Shown here: in pieces, positions 60,741 through 64,000 of the stretch
How the letters are laid out: each line of letters begins with the position of its first letter
Position numbering within the stretch: the first letter of the stretch is position 1
NCBI GenBank assembly: GCA_035544875.1
Contig: DASZZP010000022.1
Location: 1-64,000, forward strand
Source: JASLEW01 sp035544875
GTDB lineage: Bacteria; Acidobacteriota; Thermoanaerobaculia; Multivoradales; UBA5704
DNA length: 64,000 nt
Direction: 5' to 3'
The notes under the pieces: generated by a model
Databases searched by the model: none
What the model saw: only the letters and a program-made list of their open reading frames with translations
What the model was told of the DNA's origin: nothing
Program-made: the position numbers and the translations under genes

Positions 60741-61948
60741 CTGCTGGCGCGCACCAGCCTGGAAAACCTTGCGATCTCGGGTGTCCGCCACGGTGTGGCG
60801 AGGATCTCGTCGACCAGCGCGCTCGCTTCAGCCGTGCGATGCAGCTTGAAATAGGCCCTGGCCAAAAGCAGCTTCGAGTCGGCGTTGGGACGGAGCCGAT
60901 AGTTCTTCTCCGCCATCTCGAGCAGCTCGGGACCGGCGTCCTTGCGCGCGATCATGTACCTGATGAAATGGCCGATGGCCGCTTCCGGGTAGAGGGCGTA
61001 CCGTTCCCTGAATAGCCGATCAGCCTCCTGAAACATTATCTCGGCGGCGGCGTGATCTCTCCTGTCCACGATCACGGCCAAGGCGCCAACATACTCCGGG
61101 TTCTGCGTCCGCTCGATGACTCTCCGGTAGAGATCGATCGCCTCGCCGGTGTGACCCAGCAGGTCGAGGACCTCCGCCATGTGCTCCTCGATCAGCCAGT
61201 AGCCGGAGTACGCTCTGGCGGCGCGCCGGTAGTGGGCCAGGGCCTTGTCGTAGCGCCCGGAGTCGAAATCGAGCAGCCCATCCTGCAGCTCCACCCAGGC
61301 GTAGGAACGCATCTCCTTGGCCGTAATCTCGTCCTGGGCTTCGCGGTACAGCTTCAGGCCACCGGCGACGTCGCCGGTCTTGGTCTCGAGATACGCCAGC
61401 CGAGCAAGGTTGTCCCAGGCGCCCAGGCTGCTAGAGGTGCGACCCTGCTCGACGACCTTTTCATAGCCCCTTCTCGCCTCCTCGTAGCGGCCTTCCTGGA
61501 GATCGAGGTCCGCTCGCAGTGCTTTCACCCCGGCGCTGCCGGCGAGGTCCGGGACCATGGCAAGGTCCGCCTTCGTCCGCGCCAGGCGATGGAGCTTGAA
61601 GTCGAGATTGGCCCGCAGGAGGATGAGGTCTTCGGACGGGCCGACGAGCTCGAGCGCCTTGTCGATCGCGGTTTCCGTGGACCTGAAATCCGCGAAGCTC
61701 GCGGTGAGCGAGGAAAACCGATAGAGCAGGAAGACGAGCCTTGTCGCCCTCCCGACGTCGATCGGGGCGGCGAAGGCGCCGTCTCTTACCTCGTCGATGT
61801 CCTTGCGGATCTGCGCCAGCTCGATCTCGTAGTCGGTGGGCCTCGCGGCCGCGAGCGCCGGGGTGGAAACCAGCACCAAGGCGGCGGCGAGCAGCCGCGC
61901 GGTGATCCTGAGCCGACGCCCGGCGAGTGAGCCCGATGGCCCGGGCAT
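60737..61948 (-). CDS. Exported tetratricopeptide-repeat protein
   Basis: A 403-aa protein with a signal peptide (RLRITARLLAAALVLVSTPALAAA). Helical repeats of TPR type follow, including LRADLDLQEGRYEEARRGYEKVVEQG, GLLDFDSGRYDKALAHYRRAARAY and EVLDLLGHTGEAIDLYRRVIER. The start is uncertain: ATG 61948 gives a good signal peptide, whereas ATG 61969 would overlap the preceding gene by 7 nt. No enzymatic motif is seen. It sits between the DUF4331 and DUF1499 genes in a coupled operon and may be a scaffold or lipoprotein-like accessory of that system. Confidence 0.82.
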   Translation of the reverse strand: MPGPSGSLAGRRLRITARLLAAALVLVSTPALAAARPTDYEIELAQIRKDIDEVRDGAFAAPIDVGRATRLVFLLYRFSSLTASFADFRSTETAIDKALELVGPSEDLILLRANLDFKLHRLARTKADLAMVPDLAGSAGVKALRADLDLQEGRYEEARRGYEKVVEQGRTSSSLGAWDNLARLAYLETKTGDVAGGLKLYREAQDEITAKEMRSYAWVELQDGLLDFDSGRYDKALAHYRRAARAYSGYWLIEEHMAEVLDLLGHTGEAIDLYRRVIERTQNPEYVGALAVIVDRRDHAAAEIMFQEADRLFRERYALYPEAAIGHFIRYMIARKDAGPELLEMAEKNYRLRPNADSKLLLARAYFKLHRTAEASALVDEILATPWRTPEIARFSRLVRASR

Positions 61949-61962
61949 GGTCCGGCAACCGC

Positions 61963-63624
61963 CTACCATGGCTCCGCCAGGTAGGGGAACTGGGCGAGAA
62001 AGTCCTTGTCGTTCTTCAACGGGTTCGGCGGGGTCTTGGGCACGATGGGCAAGGAATCCCAGACCGATTGATCGTCCAACGTTTCGATGTTGCACTTCTT
62101 GGGGCCGCACACGGCCCCCATGTCGAGGAAGATCGAGAGGAACCTGGTGGCAACCTGGTCCTCGAGGCGATGGCCAAACGGCCAGGTACCCGTCGTGTCC
62201 ATGTCGATGGCGATCACATTGGGGACGAAGATCTCGAACGGCCGCTTGAGACTGATCTTCAGACCGCGCTTGTTCCAGGTGTCGTCGGGCATGTTCAGCT
62301 CCTGGAACAGGCACTTCTTGACCCGCGGGAAGGCCTCGACGGCGAGGGCATAGGTCTTGTTGACCGAAACCGGCGAGTTGTCGTGGTCGAAACAGGTGGG
62401 GACGCCGAGCGCGGTCAGCGACGGCCCGAACCCCCAGCCCAGGTGGGCAAAGCGCCTCACGAAGACCGGCACGAGCTGGTAGTTGTTGGCCCCCAGTTGC
62501 CGGTCGTCCTGCCGCTCGCTCAGGGCGGCATCGGCGAACGGCACCGCGTCGGTGTCGACGAGCTTGTAGTTCTTCATCTCCGCATCGTACTGGGACCCGG
62601 ACGCGAACGGCTGGCGCAGCCATCCCACGAACCTGGCGAACCCGGACCGCCGGTCCTCCGGGACGTCAATCTTGTGCGCGGCCTTCATCACCCAGCTCTC
62701 GCCCCAGGCGTTGACGATCCGGTTGACCTTGGGCGAGGTGGTGATGAAGTCGAGCGGGGCCTCGACCACGATCGCGTTGCAATTCTTGCCTGCTCTAGCG
62801 TCCTTGCCGCTGTAGACGAAGTGATAGTTGCCGTTCTCGTCCCTCAGGAACTTGCTGCCGCTCCAGGCCAGCGGGCCCGCGGGGAGATCTGCCTTGGTGG
62901 TCTGGCCGAGCTCGGGGTTTTTGGGATCGTAGTTGAAGAGCGTGTTTCCTTCGAGCTCGATCAGCGTCTTGGGGATCTGCAGCTCTCGCTTGTCCGGCAT
63001 GGTGTGCGGAACGTGATAGAACTGGGGCGCATAGTTGATCGAGCGGAAAAACCCGGGCAGGTCGTTGAAGAATGGGTCGTCGCGGCCACCGACGAAGATC
63101 TTGATCGAGTGACCGTCCGGCGTGTCGATCGTGACGTTCTTGTTCGCGTCGACGGTGCGCGAGAAGCTGCCGCCCGGAAAATCGATGAAGGCGACGTGCG
63201 CCCGGCTGCTCGCATCGACCGTGACCCGGATCTCGGCAGCTTTCAGGTTGAGGTACTTGGCCTTGACGGCTTCCGCGTACCTCAGCCAGGCGTCGAGACT
63301 CTGATCTCCTCTCGCCGGCGCGGTGACTCGCGGATCGGCGTTGAGCCGGATCCGATAGAGCATGTCGGTGTCGAAGACGCCGGTCTTGGGAATCGAAGCG
63401 AAGGTCAGGGCGATCACGACCCTCTCGCCGCCGGTCGTGTCTTCGCCGGGAAACCCGAAGAGGTCATAGAGGTCGGCCGCGCTGACGTTGATGTCGGAGA
63501 AGATCGCGTTGACCGCATTGGGGTCGTTGTGATCCGAGCCGAGGCAGACGGCCGGGGTCAGAAGCCAGCCGGAGAGCGGCAGGAGAAGAAGAAGGGGCTT
63601 GAAAGTCCTTGGCGGGAGGCCCAT
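61963..63624 (-). CDS. DUF4331 secreted protein
   Basis: A 553-aa exported protein with a signal peptide (FKPLLLLLPLSGWLLTPAVCLG). The mature start, SDHNDPNAVNAIFSDINVSAADLYDLFGFPGEDTTGGERVVIALTF, matches the opening of DUF4331 proteins, which typically read SDH-x-(D/E)...D..D.YAF and occur in secreted or surface contexts. The rest has NAIVVEAPLDFI, VWGWLRQPF-type segments and three pairs of Cys residues that may form disulfides (C..FQEL, VCGPKKC). The function is unknown. It heads the operon DUF4331-TPR-DUF1499; the 184-nt gap upstream should hold the promoter. Confidence 0.82.
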   Translation of the reverse strand: MGLPPRTFKPLLLLLPLSGWLLTPAVCLGSDHNDPNAVNAIFSDINVSAADLYDLFGFPGEDTTGGERVVIALTFASIPKTGVFDTDMLYRIRLNADPRVTAPARGDQSLDAWLRYAEAVKAKYLNLKAAEIRVTVDASSRAHVAFIDFPGGSFSRTVDANKNVTIDTPDGHSIKIFVGGRDDPFFNDLPGFFRSINYAPQFYHVPHTMPDKRELQIPKTLIELEGNTLFNYDPKNPELGQTTKADLPAGPLAWSGSKFLRDENGNYHFVYSGKDARAGKNCNAIVVEAPLDFITTSPKVNRIVNAWGESWVMKAAHKIDVPEDRRSGFARFVGWLRQPFASGSQYDAEMKNYKLVDTDAVPFADAALSERQDDRQLGANNYQLVPVFVRRFAHLGWGFGPSLTALGVPTCFDHDNSPVSVNKTYALAVEAFPRVKKCLFQELNMPDDTWNKRGLKISLKRPFEIFVPNVIAIDMDTTGTWPFGHRLEDQVATRFLSIFLDMGAVCGPKKCNIETLDDQSVWDSLPIVPKTPPNPLKNDKDFLAQFPYLAEPW

Positions 63625-63808
63625 GGTCGCACCTCATGGCAACGGTTGGCGGCGGCCGGCGTTGCGCCGGCGGCCGCGCCGAGACGGCGGGGAAGGGTCG
63701 CAGGACCAGCCATGCCGACGGTCGCGAGTGTACAGAGTTGGCGCAAATCATCGTCTAAGCGCCATGAGCTGTCAAGCCCGCCCCACCAGAACCACAACAT
63801 CGTCGACG

Positions 63809-64000
63809 TCAACGCTTTCGCCGACTGACCTCGGCCGGCGCCGGGGGCGAGGCGGACGAGCCGGCGCGGGGCGCGGAGGCGGCGCGGATGTAGTCGCGCA
63901 CCAGCTCCTCGAGGATGGGCAGGGTGACCGCGCCGCCGCGCAGGATCACATCGTGGAAGTCGCGCACGTCGAAGCGCTCGCCGAGCGCCTCTTCGGCCTG
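63809..64000 (-). CDS. DUF885-family protein, C-terminal end
   Basis: Only the last 63 codons are inside the window. ALGERFDVRDFHDVILRGGAVTLPILEELVRDYI is the characteristic C-terminus of DUF885 proteins, putative zinc-peptidase-like enzymes usually about 550-600 residues long and often secreted. The tail after it (SAPRAGSSASPPAPAE) is low complexity. The catalytic part lies beyond the right edge. Confidence 0.8.
   Translation of the reverse strand, partial: QAEEALGERFDVRDFHDVILRGGAVTLPILEELVRDYIRAASAPRAGSSASPPAPAEVSRRKR

Overview
This 64 kb window has very high GC and tightly packed genes. It most probably comes from an Acidobacteriota chromosome, perhaps a Thermoanaerobaculia-like lineage. 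The supporting signs are an orphan MacB-type permease of the kind expanded in Acidobacteria, a VWFA-related secreted protein, several long Ala/Pro-rich TPR proteins, TonB-dependent uptake, and an outer-membrane Gram-negative gene set. The taxon is an inference from gene content; no rRNA gene is present.

Left end, about 1-9.8 kb, is accessory DNA. It starts with a truncated PIN toxin and its antitoxin. About 1.6 kb of mostly non-coding, relatively AT-rich sequence with hairpins and a perfect 17-nt palindrome follows. Next comes a 1911-aa protein with DUF4062, an STAND NTPase, a membrane helix, 14 WD40 repeats, ankyrin repeats and Sel1 repeats. It overlaps by ATGA a small secreted RHS/YD-repeat protein of lower GC. 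The region ends in a decayed pntB and the 3' half of a tRNA-Thr gene that supplies the stop codon of rarA. This looks like a scarred insertion locus carrying a candidate conflict or signalling module.

9.8-21.1 kb, all minus strand: rarA, a molybdopterin oxidoreductase, a TonB-dependent receptor coupled to a VioB-N-like protein, a YfhO-like membrane protein and NAD-type isocitrate dehydrogenase. At 21.3-21.9 kb lies a second copy of the PIN toxin-antitoxin pair, its toxin broken by a frameshift. At 22-29 kb are an orphan ABC permease, a bacterial deoxyhypusine-synthase homologue and a 1114-aa TPR protein.

29.2-34.2 kb is the classic ffh-rpsP-khpA-rimM-trmD-rplS-rnhB block. It is unusual in having an 0.8 kb repeat-rich spacer between ffh and rpsP. 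Pyruvate kinase and a metallophosphoesterase with an inserted domain follow on the plus strand. A 138-nt repeat flanks ffh-pyk-phosphoesterase in inverted orientation.

37.6-49.3 kb, minus strand: an RND/MMPL exporter with pgsA, a lytic transglycosylase, a PduO-type adenosyltransferase, two tandem PPIase-DsbA fusions, holB-tmk, and the molybdate transporter modABC, which fits the molybdoenzyme at 11-13 kb.

49.4-64 kb: a SWIB protein, a TerC protein, a helical repeat protein, gamma-glutamyltransferase, a VWFA-related protein, a GT39-like membrane glycosyltransferase, hrpB, then a coupled DUF4331 / TPR / DUF1499 operon, and the C-terminus of a DUF885 protein at the edge.
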